Shown here one piece after another: positions 1 to 6,010 of a stretch of 64,000 nucleotides of DNA. The notes below the pieces were generated by a model that saw only the letters and a program-made list of their open reading frames with translations, was not told where the DNA came from and searched no databases. The stretch covers positions 106,392 to 170,391 of the forward strand of contig NZ_ANNU01000019.1 in the NCBI RefSeq assembly GCF_000346615.1, in the 5' to 3' direction. The position numbers and the translations under genes were made by a program. Position 1 is the first letter of the stretch; each line of letters opens with the position of its first letter. The stretch comes from Nafulsella turpanensis ZLM-10 (GTDB lineage: Bacteria > Bacteroidota > Bacteroidia > Cytophagales > Cyclobacteriaceae).

Positions 1-324
1 GCTACCCAATTGTTTATGATGAAGGCCGATGTGCTGAATATCTTTGAAGAGATTAAAGTCTGTACGCATTATAAACTGCCCGATGGCACGCTTACAGATC
101 GGCTTCCGTTCGATATTGATATAAAATTAGAGCCGGTTTATAAAAGCATGAAAGGCTGGCATCAGTCACTGAAAGGTATGCAGGAATTTGACCAGCTGCC
201 GGAAGAACTGCTGACTTATGTTAAATTCCTCGAGCAGGAGGTAAAAGTGCCCATTAATATTGTTTCAATTGGTCCTGACCGTACCGAAACAATAATAAGA
301 GGAGAACTGGTGGAGAAATTGTAA
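1..324 (+). CDS. purA: Adenylosuccinate synthetase, C-terminal part (5' end outside the window)
   Basis: This is the last ~107 codons of a gene whose start lies upstream of the window; the frame is open from base 1. The segment reads TQLFMMKADVLNIF near its start and ends with VSIGPDRTETI, both characteristic of the C-terminal part of PurA, which makes adenylosuccinate from IMP, aspartate and GTP in AMP synthesis. The stop is TAA at 322-324. The next 60 bases lack coding signal and lead into an Asn-codon leader region, so purA probably does not form an operon with asnA. Identification is by recognition of the C-terminal motif. Confidence 0.93.
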   Translation, partial: ATQLFMMKADVLNIFEEIKVCTHYKLPDGTLTDRLPFDIDIKLEPVYKSMKGWHQSLKGMQEFDQLPEELLTYVKFLEQEVKVPINIVSIGPDRTETIIRGELVEKL

Positions 325-384
325 TATTATCTTGTATTTTAGGTTAATATCACCTTACTTGGATAATAGATAAAAAGACAGTAC

Positions 385-471
385 ATGCAGCATCTTTTCA
401 GTAATAACCAGAATCTTAATAGTGGCCTGAATAAAAATCAGGGCAGAGGAAGGTTATTGTTGATATCTTGA
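385..471 (+). CDS. Asn-rich leader peptide 1 upstream of asnA
   Basis: A 28-codon ORF starting MQHLFSNNQNLNSGLNKNQG has six Asn codons (403-408, 412, 418, 430 and 436) and ends in TGA at 469-471. An intrinsic terminator follows at 497-530. The segment AGGAAGG at 447-453, inside the ORF just after the last Asn codon, is exactly complementary to CCTTCCT at 501-507, the 5' arm of that terminator. It can therefore act as an antiterminator. Inference: ribosomes stalled at Asn codons leave this segment free and allow readthrough to asnA. The ORF is too short for family-based recognition; the argument is codon content, position and RNA pairing. Confidence 0.6.
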   Translation: MQHLFSNNQNLNSGLNKNQGRGRLLLIS

Positions 472-496
472 TGGTGCACGCTCACAAAAGAATAAC

Positions 497-530
497 AAAG
501 CCTTCCTGAAGAAAACAGGGAGGCTTTTTT
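497..530 (+). terminator. Intrinsic terminator / attenuator 1 upstream of asnA
   Basis: AAAGCCTTCCTG (497-508) pairs with CAGGGAGGCTTT (516-527), a 12-bp stem with one G-T pair, a 7-nt loop and a U-run to 530. It could end purA transcripts. Because an Asn-rich ORF with a matching antiterminator segment lies just before it, I read it as the first of two tandem attenuators. Confidence 0.75.
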
Positions 531-572
531 AGTTTCAGGAAAAAAGCAATAGCACAAATAGCCAACAACGAA

Positions 573-623
573 ATGGGCCGCTCAATTAACTTCAACAATG
601 GCAATAATAATCCTCCCCCATAG
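573..623 (+). CDS. Asn-rich leader peptide 2 upstream of asnA
   Basis: A 16-codon ORF, MGRSINFNNGNNNPPP, has six Asn codons (588, 594, 597, 603, 606 and 609) followed by three Pro codons and TAG at 621-623. A strong terminator begins 28 nt after the stop, and asnA starts 88 nt after it. GGTGAG (624-629), abutting the stop codon, is complementary to CTCACC (659-664) in the terminator's 5' arm, giving a possible antiterminator. This is the arrangement of classical amino-acid attenuators such as trpL or hisL, here matched to asparagine synthesis. Coding status is inferred. Confidence 0.7.
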   Translation: MGRSINFNNGNNNPPP

Positions 624-650
624 GGTGAGCCGGCCTTGTATTGTCATACA

Positions 651-687
651 AAAGCCCTCTCACCTAAGTGGTGGAGGGCTTTTTTTT
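651..687 (+). terminator. Intrinsic terminator / attenuator 2 upstream of asnA
   Basis: AAAGCCCTC (651-659) pairs with GAGGGCTTT (674-682). The helix continues with CACC (661-664) on GGTG (670-673) after a one-base bulge, with loop TAAGT, and a T-run follows. It ends only ~25 nt before the asnA start, so it cannot serve an upstream gene without also stopping asnA. That position argues for an attenuator. Confidence 0.85.
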
Positions 688-711
688 ATTCTTAAACCTT
701 AAAATTTTTAA

Positions 712-1761
712 ATGATGAAAGTTCAATCCTTCATTCCCCTGCAGCAGACAAATCAACCAGGCATGAGTCCGCTGGAAACCGAAAAAGCCATTGAAATGAT
801 TAAGACCTGTTTTGCCACTGAGCTTGCCCGCCACCTGAAGCTTTACAAAGTAAGTGCGCCCATGCTCGTAAGGAGAGGCACAGGTATTAACGACGATCTG
901 AATGGCACCGAACGCCCTGTTCATTTTCCGGCCCCTTCCCTCGGGGGAGCTACCGTGGAGGTCGTGCATTCCCTTGCCAAGTGGAAGAGGGTGAAGGTAA
1001 GTCAGCTGCAGCTCCTTCCGGGCGAAGGTATTTATACTGATATGCGCGCCATCAGGGCCGATGAGGAGCTGAGCCCTATTCACTCCCTTTACGTAGACCA
1101 GTGGGACTGGGAAAAGTGTATCCGTCCGGAAGAACGTAGCCTTGACACTTTAAAAGAAACCGTAAAAAGTATTTATGCTGCCATAAAGGTTACGGAGGAA
1201 AAGTTAAGCATAGCGCTTCCTGACCTACAGCCTGTTCTGCCGGAGGAAATTGTCTTTATCCATTCAGAGGATTTGCAAAGCCAGTATCCCGAACTAAGCC
1301 CGAAAGAGCGGGAAGACCAAATAGCCCGTACTTTTGGTGCGGTCTTTATTATTGGAATTGGAGGAGCACTGGGAGAAGGAGAGCCGCACGATGGTCGCGC
1401 CCCTGATTATGACGACTGGAGTACTCCAACGGAAGGAGCCTATAAAGGACTCAACGGCGATATTCTGGTCTGGAACCCGGTATTGCGTCGTGCCTTTGAA
1501 CTGTCGTCTATGGGAATCCGGGTCGATGCTGCAGCCCTAGAGCGGCAGCTTGCCATCGCTGCCTGTAAAGAGCGGACACAGCTGCCTTTTCATGCTGCCC
1601 TGCTCGCCGGTAAATTTTCTCAAACAATGGGGGGTGGCATTGGGCAGTCCAGGCTTTGCATGTTTTTGCTCCGGAAAGGGCATATAGGAGAAGTGCAGGC
1701 AAGCCTTTGGCCGGAGGAAATAGGTGCCGGACTCGAAGAACAGGGAATTAGTTTGCTGTAA
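712..1761 (+). CDS. asnA: Aspartate-ammonia ligase (asparagine synthetase A)
   Basis: The 349-residue protein makes asparagine from aspartate, ammonia and ATP in the cytoplasm. It has the AsnA family layout (class II aminoacyl-tRNA synthetase-like fold): SFIPLQQTNQ at the N-terminus, MLVRRGTGINDDLNG near residues 47-61, SLYVDQWDWEK in the middle and the conserved MGGGIGQSRLCMFLL near the C-terminus. Length is slightly above the E. coli enzyme (330). The start ATG at 712 directly precedes MKVQSFIP and follows an A/T-rich stretch. Two Asn-rich leader ORFs, each with a terminator, lie upstream, so expression is probably induced when charged Asn-tRNA is scarce. It is monocistronic; a new promoter-like sequence follows the stop. 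Confidence 0.97.
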   Translation: MMKVQSFIPLQQTNQPGMSPLETEKAIEMIKTCFATELARHLKLYKVSAPMLVRRGTGINDDLNGTERPVHFPAPSLGGATVEVVHSLAKWKRVKVSQLQLLPGEGIYTDMRAIRADEELSPIHSLYVDQWDWEKCIRPEERSLDTLKETVKSIYAAIKVTEEKLSIALPDLQPVLPEEIVFIHSEDLQSQYPELSPKEREDQIARTFGAVFIIGIGGALGEGEPHDGRAPDYDDWSTPTEGAYKGLNGDILVWNPVLRRAFELSSMGIRVDAAALERQLAIAACKERTQLPFHAALLAGKFSQTMGGGIGQSRLCMFLLRKGHIGEVQASLWPEEIGAGLEEQGISLL

Positions 1762-1764
1762 AAA

Positions 1765-1795
1765 TTTGGAGGTAAAATAATTGTGGTCTATATTG
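1765..1795 (+). promoter_or_regulatory. Candidate Bacteroidota-type promoter for the Tyr leader-phhA unit
   Basis: TTTG at 1765-1768 and TATATTG at 1789-1795 are 20 nt apart, resembling the -33 (TTTG) / -7 (TAnnTTTG) consensus of Bacteroidota sigma factors, though the -7 box is imperfect. Counting from the -7 box, transcription would start close to 1801, the A of the leader ATG. Inference from motif only. Confidence 0.4.
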
Positions 1796-1800
1796 CCTGC

Positions 1801-1890
1801 ATGAATCCACAGACAGTACATTATTATTACTATTATCATATGAACCAGCCCATCGGTTTCGGTAATGGTGATGTATTGCTTACGAATTAA
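1801..1890 (+). CDS. Tyr-rich leader peptide upstream of phhA
   Basis: A 29-codon ORF contains five consecutive Tyr codons (1822-1836) in the sequence HYYYYYH, and ends in TAA at 1888-1890. A strong terminator follows at 1914-1949, then phhA. GGTTTCGG (1855-1862), which begins 18 nt beyond the last Tyr codon, can pair over 8 bp (one G-T) with CCGGAACC (1924-1931), the core of the terminator hairpin, forming an antiterminator. PhhA makes tyrosine, so a stall at Tyr codons would switch on tyrosine synthesis. The peptide itself has no recognised homologue. Confidence 0.75.
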   Translation: MNPQTVHYYYYYHMNQPIGFGNGDVLLTN

Positions 1891-1913
1891 GAAACAGTAA
1901 GAATTTTATACAG

Positions 1914-1949
1914 AAGCCCAGTTCCGGAACCCCGGAGCCGGGCTTTTTT
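1914..1949 (+). terminator. Attenuator terminator upstream of phhA
   Basis: AAGCCC (1914-1919) pairs with GGGCTT (1940-1945), and the inner GTTCCGG (1921-1927) pairs with CCGGAGC (1932-1938) with one wobble. The loop is AACC, there is a single A/C mismatch, and six T follow. The hairpin lies between the Tyr leader and phhA. It overlaps the sequence that could pair with 1855-1862, so the two structures are mutually exclusive. Confidence 0.85.
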
Positions 1950-1973
1950 CATTTTAACCCATTCAGCTACTTA

Positions 1974-2717
1974 ATGACCACAATGGAACAGAAATACGCG
2001 AATTATACAAAAGAAGATTTTCAGGTATGGGAAGTACTCTTTAACCGCCAGATGGAGAATCTTCCTGGCAGGGCAACTGATGAGTTTTTGCAGGGCATCG
2101 ACCGTATTAACTTTACCGCCGGCAAAATACCCGATTTCAGCGAAACCAATCCGCTACTGAAGAGCATTACCGGCTGGGAACTGGCAGTCGTGCCGGGTAT
2201 TGTCGACGATGCAATCTTCTTTCAATTGATGGCGGATTGCAAATTCCCTGCCAGCACCTGGCTCCGGAAAATGAGTGAGCTTGACTACCTGGAAGAGCCG
2301 GATATGTTTCATGATGTTTTTGCCCATGTGCCTCTGCTTACGAACCAGGCTTTTGTAGACTTTCTGCAGGAGCTGAGTAAAATAGGACTTGAATATATCG
2401 ATAATAAATGGGCCATAGAACTGCTTTCGCGTATCTACTGGTTTACTGTAGAGTTTGGTCTTATTCGTGAGGCAGAAGGACTCAGAATCTATGGAGCCGG
2501 TATTCTTTCATCGGCCGGTGAAACTGTTTTCTGCCTGAGTGATAAACCAAAACGCTTTGAGTACAATGTGGAGCAGATTCTGAATACGCCTTACCGGAAG
2601 GATACGTTCCAGGACAGGTACTTCATCATCGAATCCTACGAGCAGCTGTACCAGTCTCTGCCGGAAATAAAGGAACAAATTGCCATATTAAGCCAGAAAG
2701 AACCTGTAACAGTATAA
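1974..2717 (+). CDS. phhA: Phenylalanine 4-hydroxylase (aromatic amino acid hydroxylase)
   Basis: The 247-residue protein is the catalytic-domain-only bacterial type that hydroxylates phenylalanine to tyrosine using a pterin cofactor, O2 and Fe(II). The iron ligands are visible: His113 and His118 in DMFHDVFAHVPLL, and Glu160 in YWFTVEFGL. The C-terminal part has the expected GAGILSSAGE. ATG at 1974 is used; an alternative is ATG at 1983 three codons on. The upstream leader with five Tyr codons suggests that the physiological role is tyrosine supply rather than phenylalanine breakdown. No pterin dehydratase (phhB) is adjacent. A terminator follows, so the gene is separate from the his genes. 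Confidence 0.95.
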   Translation: MTTMEQKYANYTKEDFQVWEVLFNRQMENLPGRATDEFLQGIDRINFTAGKIPDFSETNPLLKSITGWELAVVPGIVDDAIFFQLMADCKFPASTWLRKMSELDYLEEPDMFHDVFAHVPLLTNQAFVDFLQELSKIGLEYIDNKWAIELLSRIYWFTVEFGLIREAEGLRIYGAGILSSAGETVFCLSDKPKRFEYNVEQILNTPYRKDTFQDRYFIIESYEQLYQSLPEIKEQIAILSQKEPVTV

Positions 2718-2730
2718 AGGAATTAAACAG

Positions 2731-2758
2731 AAGCAGCTCCATGCAAGGGCTGCTTTCT
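2731..2758 (+). terminator. Terminator after phhA
   Basis: AAGCAGC (2731-2737) pairs with GCTGCTT (2749-2755), followed by TTCTGT. It sits in the 55-bp gap between phhA and hisH. Confidence 0.6.
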
Positions 2759-2772
2759 GTATCTTTACTCCT

Positions 2773-3357
2773 ATGAAAGTTGCCATTGTAAAATATAATG
2801 CCGGGAATATTCGCTCTGTAACCTATGCCCTGCAGCGGCTAGGAATTGAACCCTGCATCAGCGATGAACTTGAAACGCTTCGCTCGGCCGACAAAGTAAT
2901 TTTCCCCGGTGTAGGGGAGGCCGGCACGGCCATGGCCTACCTGGAGGAGCGTAACTTAGATCAGCTGATTCCTACGCTCCGCCAGCCGGTTTTGGGCGTT
3001 TGCCTAGGGCTGCAGCTCATGTGTAGCCATTCCGAGGAAAGCAACACCCCCTGTCTTGGTATTTTTGATGTGGAAGTAAAACGTTTTCCGCCTCGGGAAA
3101 AAGTGCCGCATATGGGATGGAACCGGATTGAACAAGTAAAAGGACCTTTGTTTGACGAGTTATCGCAGGAAGCCTACCTTTACTACGTCCACAGCTATTA
3201 TGCGGAGCTCAGTCCCTACACCATTGCGCAGACGGATTATATACTTCCCTATAGTGCAGCCCTACAGAAAAATAACTTCTTTGCCCTGCAGGCCCACCCC
3301 GAAAAGAGTGGGAAGGACGGGGAGAAAATACTGGAAAACTTTCTCAGGTTAAAATGA
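2773..3357 (+). CDS. hisH: Imidazole glycerol phosphate synthase, glutamine amidotransferase subunit
   Basis: The 194-residue class I glutamine amidotransferase supplies ammonia to HisF for conversion of PRFAR to IGP and AICAR in histidine synthesis. The catalytic triad is visible: Cys77 in GVCLGLQLM, and His175 and Glu177 in LQAHPEKSG. The N-terminus has the expected YNAGNI...AL motif, and PGVG lies near residue 45. Length is normal for the family. It heads hisH-hisA-hisF-hisIE, all on the plus strand with gaps of 90-220 bp. The early genes (hisG, D, C, B) are not in the window. Confidence 0.96.
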   Translation: MKVAIVKYNAGNIRSVTYALQRLGIEPCISDELETLRSADKVIFPGVGEAGTAMAYLEERNLDQLIPTLRQPVLGVCLGLQLMCSHSEESNTPCLGIFDVEVKRFPPREKVPHMGWNRIEQVKGPLFDELSQEAYLYYVHSYYAELSPYTIAQTDYILPYSAALQKNNFFALQAHPEKSGKDGEKILENFLRLK

Positions 3358-3461
3358 TAGAATGAGTGAATGTCCTTTGGATAAAGGGAAACCACCATAG
3401 CCCCGGCTTTTCTCTCCCAAAGAATAATGCGCTTTAACAATTTAATACTCACTACTAAACT

Positions 3462-4190
3462 ATGGAAATCATCCCTGCCATCGATATAATTGATGGAAAA
3501 TGTGTTCGCCTTACGCAGGGCGACTATAGCCGGAAAAAAGAATATAACAGCAATCCGCTCGAAGTAGCAAAAGCCTATGAGGGTGCAGGCATCCGCCGCC
3601 TTCACCTGGTGGACCTGGACGGGGCAAAGCAAAAGAAAATTATAAACCTGAATGTGCTGGAGCGAATTGCTTCCGGTACCGGTTTGCATATCGATTTTGG
3701 TGGTGGTGTGCAGTCCGATAGGGATATAGAGGCAGCTTTTAATGCAGGTGCCTCGCAGGTAACCGGCGGGAGTATTGCGGTAAAGCAGCCCCAGCTGTTT
3801 CAGGAATGGCTGAAGAAATACGGCAGCGAGAAAATTATTTTAGGTGCTGATGTAAAAAACGGACAAATTGCTGTAAGCGGCTGGGAGGAATCTTCAGAAC
3901 GTGAGCTCTTCAATTTCCTGGACGATTATCAGCAGAAAGGTGTTCAGTATGTGATATGTACCGACATAAGTAAAGATGGTCTCCTGCAGGGGCCTTCCGC
4001 TTCCCTTTATCAGCAAATCATAAAGCAGTTTCCTGATTTGGAATTAATTGCCAGCGGAGGCGTTGCCGGTATGGATGACCTGCATGAGCTGAAAGCCATT
4101 GGCTGCCATGGAGCCATTATTGGCAAAGCTATTTACGAAGGAAACATCAGCCTGCAGGAATTAGCAAAATTTACAAATGAGGAAGTTTGA
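3462..4190 (+). CDS. hisA: ProFAR isomerase (phosphoribosylformimino-AICAR-P isomerase)
   Basis: The 242-residue TIM-barrel enzyme carries out the isomerisation just before HisHF in histidine synthesis. Both catalytic aspartates are visible: Asp8 in IPAIDIIDGKCVRL and Asp130 in GADVKNGQI. The two phosphate-binding glycine motifs are DFGGGVQ near residue 80 and ASGGV in the C-terminal half. The start ATG at 3462 is preceded by AATACTCACTACTAAACT, a member of the start-codon-abutting repeat family seen elsewhere in this window. Length matches HisA. Confidence 0.97.
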   Translation: MEIIPAIDIIDGKCVRLTQGDYSRKKEYNSNPLEVAKAYEGAGIRRLHLVDLDGAKQKKIINLNVLERIASGTGLHIDFGGGVQSDRDIEAAFNAGASQVTGGSIAVKQPQLFQEWLKKYGSEKIILGADVKNGQIAVSGWEESSERELFNFLDDYQQKGVQYVICTDISKDGLLQGPSASLYQQIIKQFPDLELIASGGVAGMDDLHELKAIGCHGAIIGKAIYEGNISLQELAKFTNEEV

Positions 4191-4249
4191 AAATGTGCAA
4201 ATGAGTTTTTTTTGATGAAGATTCTCCGTAAACCTGAGGTATCCCTTCT

Positions 4250-4280
4250 CAGGACTCAAGACTAATGACTCAAGACTAAT
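4250..4280 (+). repeat. Short periodic repeat abutting the hisF start (ACTCAAGACTAATG type)
   Basis: The sequence has two copies of GACTCAAGACTAAT (14 bp) in tandem, ending two bases before the hisF ATG. It resembles sequence at the hisIE start (5262-5296) and, more loosely, the repeats before hisA and hslV. It occupies the position where a ribosome binding site would lie. Confidence 0.7.
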
Positions 4281-4282
4281 AT

Positions 4283-5044
4283 ATGCTGACGAAAAGAATT
4301 ATCCCCTGCCTCGACATCAAGGACGGGAAAACAGTAAAGGGCGTGAATTTTGTCGGGCTGCGCGATGCCGGCTACCCGGTGGAGCTGGCGAAGCTGTATG
4401 CCGAACAGGGGGCCGATGAGCTGGTGTTTCTGGATATTACCGCCACTGTGGAGAAACGAAAAACCCTGCTGGAACTGGTAAGTAAGGTTGCGGCCGAACT
4501 CAACATCCCGTTTACTGTAGGCGGTGGCATTTCCTCTAAGGAAGATGTATCGGCGCTCCTCGCAGCCGGAGCCGATAAGGTATCTATAAATTCATCTGCA
4601 GTAAAAAATCCTGGTCTTATCAATGAGCTGGCGCAGGAGTTTGGAAGCCAGTGCGTGGTGGTAGCCATCGACAGCCGAAGGGTGGATGGAAAACACATCG
4701 TGCACACCCATGGCGGCCGTACCCCTACCGAATTGGAAACACTTTCCTGGGCGCGGGAAGTGGTAGCGCGCGGCGCGGGTGAAATTCTGCTGACTTCTAT
4801 GGACCAGGATGGTACGAAAGCAGGCTTTGATAATGAGCTGCTGGCACAATTATCTGCCGAGTTACCTGTGCCAATTATCGCCTCGGGAGGAGCCGGAATC
4901 ATGGCGCACTTTAAAGATACTTTTACCACAGGAAAGGCAGATGCCGCCCTTGCGGCCAGTATATTTCATTTTAAAGAAATAGGAATACCGGAACTCAAAC
5001 ATTATCTCCAGAAAGAAGGAATAACAGTGCGGCCGGTAAGCTAA
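4283..5044 (+). CDS. hisF: Imidazole glycerol phosphate synthase, cyclase subunit
   Basis: The 253-residue TIM-barrel partner of HisH closes the imidazole ring. The catalytic aspartates are Asp11 in [17 protein letters not shown] and Asp130 in [12 protein letters not shown]. The glycine-rich phosphate sites are VGGGIS near residue 80 and ASGGAG in the C-terminal part. Length is exactly in the family range. The start ATG at 4283 is preceded by tandem ACTCAAGACTAAT repeats rather than a purine-rich Shine-Dalgarno sequence. A 217-bp gap containing a dispersed repeat separates it from hisIE. Confidence 0.97.
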   Translation: MLTKRIIPCLDIKDGKTVKGVNFVGLRDAGYPVELAKLYAEQGADELVFLDITATVEKRKTLLELVSKVAAELNIPFTVGGGISSKEDVSALLAAGADKVSINSSAVKNPGLINELAQEFGSQCVVVAIDSRRVDGKHIVHTHGGRTPTELETLSWAREVVARGAGEILLTSMDQDGTKAGFDNELLAQLSAELPVPIIASGGAGIMAHFKDTFTTGKADAALAASIFHFKEIGIPELKHYLQKEGITVRPVS

Positions 5045-5106
5045 AAAGAAACGTGGATTGCAACCGGCGATAGAATGAGGTCCGGAGAGTAAGGACACAT
5101 GTCCTG

Positions 5107-5147
5107 GAGATTGCTTCGTTTCCGCGCCGCGTCGGCTCGCAATGACA
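5107..5147. repeat. Dispersed repeat of the GATTGCTTCG...CTCGCAATGAC type
   Basis: The segment begins GAGATTGCTTCG and ends GGCTCGCAATGACA, with ATTGC at one end and GCAAT at the other forming a short dyad. I recognise this layout from memory as a dispersed intergenic repeat in many bacterial genomes. It lies in the hisF-hisIE gap (5045-5261), which otherwise holds no convincing gene. Only one copy is in this window. Confidence 0.45.
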
Positions 5148-5261
5148 AAACCATGGTAGAAATTTCGAAAGCGTACGAGGCACAATGAGGCCAGTAACTG
5201 GCACGGCGAATCGTAATCGCCAGATACAAACAACGAACAACTACCAACCAACATCAAAATA

Positions 5262-5296
5262 ATGACTCAAGACTCAGGACTCAGGACTCAAGACTC
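5262..5296 (+). repeat. ACTCAAG/ACTCAGG repeat that contains the hisIE start codon
   Basis: Four ~8-10-nt units (ACTCAAG, ACTCAGG, ACTCAGG, ACTCAAG) run from the hisIE ATG into its coding sequence. They translate as MTQDSGLRTQDS before the conserved domain begins. Confidence 0.75.
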
Positions 5297-5897
5297 TCCT
5301 CAACCAGACTTCGATAAAGGAAACGGCCTCTTGCCCGTAATTATACAGGATGCCACCACGGCTAAGGTGCTGATGCTGGGCTATATGAATGCCGAAGCAC
5401 TGGAGCGGACACAGCAGGAAGGGAAAGTGACTTTCTGGAGCCGGAGTAAGAATCGCCTCTGGACCAAAGGAGAAACATCCGGCAATTTTCTGCTGGTGGA
5501 GGAGATAAAGATTGATTGTGACCAGGACACCCTGCTGGTAAAAGTTAGACCACAGGGCCCTGCCTGCCATACCGGGGCAGATACCTGCTTTAACGAATCC
5601 AATAGCAGCCGGACGGGCTTTATCGACCAGCTTCGGACCATCATTAAAGACCGGAAGGAGAACCCATCCGATTCTTCCTACACGGCTTCTCTGTTTGCTA
5701 AAGGGATGAATAAAGTTGCCCAGAAGGTAGGGGAGGAAGCGGTTGAGCTGGTCATTGAAGCAAAAGATGACAATAAGGAACTGTTTATGGGCGAAGCAGC
5801 CGATTTGCTGTACCACTACCTGGTACTACTGGAGGCTAAAGGCTATTCACTTGATGAAGTGATACAGGTGCTGGAAGAGCGCCATCAGAAAAAATAG
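5262..5897 (+). CDS. hisIE: Bifunctional phosphoribosyl-AMP cyclohydrolase / phosphoribosyl-ATP pyrophosphatase
   Basis: The 211-residue two-domain enzyme does steps 2 and 3 of histidine synthesis. The N-terminal HisI domain (about residues 17-115) shows GNGLLPVIIQDATT, FWSRSKNRLWTKGETSGN and the metal-binding cysteines of the GPACHTGADTCF segment. The C-terminal HisE domain (about residues 125-208) has the MazG-like KVGEEAVELVIEA and a LLYHYLVLL helix. The first ~12 residues are encoded by a short repeat and align with nothing in the family; the conserved part begins DFDKGNGL. No other ATG lies close enough, so the repeat-encoded start is probably genuine. Confidence 0.95.
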   Translation: MTQDSGLRTQDSPQPDFDKGNGLLPVIIQDATTAKVLMLGYMNAEALERTQQEGKVTFWSRSKNRLWTKGETSGNFLLVEEIKIDCDQDTLLVKVRPQGPACHTGADTCFNESNSSRTGFIDQLRTIIKDRKENPSDSSYTASLFAKGMNKVAQKVGEEAVELVIEAKDDNKELFMGEAADLLYHYLVLLEAKGYSLDEVIQVLEERHQKK

Positions 5898-6010
5898 GGA
5901 CTATTCTGGGGAAGTGGGACTTGGCCTTAGCTCAAAACAACGCCTTACTTTACTTTCTTTTTCAGCCTTGTGCATTTTCAAAGCTCCTAAATTTACGTAC
6001 GTTTGCTCTA

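Noticed and set aside
664..1083. Minus-strand frame across the start of asnA
   Set aside because: It is the shadow of asnA and of the terminator hairpin, with no family resemblance.
2718..2772. Possible His-codon leader before hisH
   Set aside because: The short frame (MQGLLSVSLLL) contains no His codon; the hairpin there is simply the phhA terminator.
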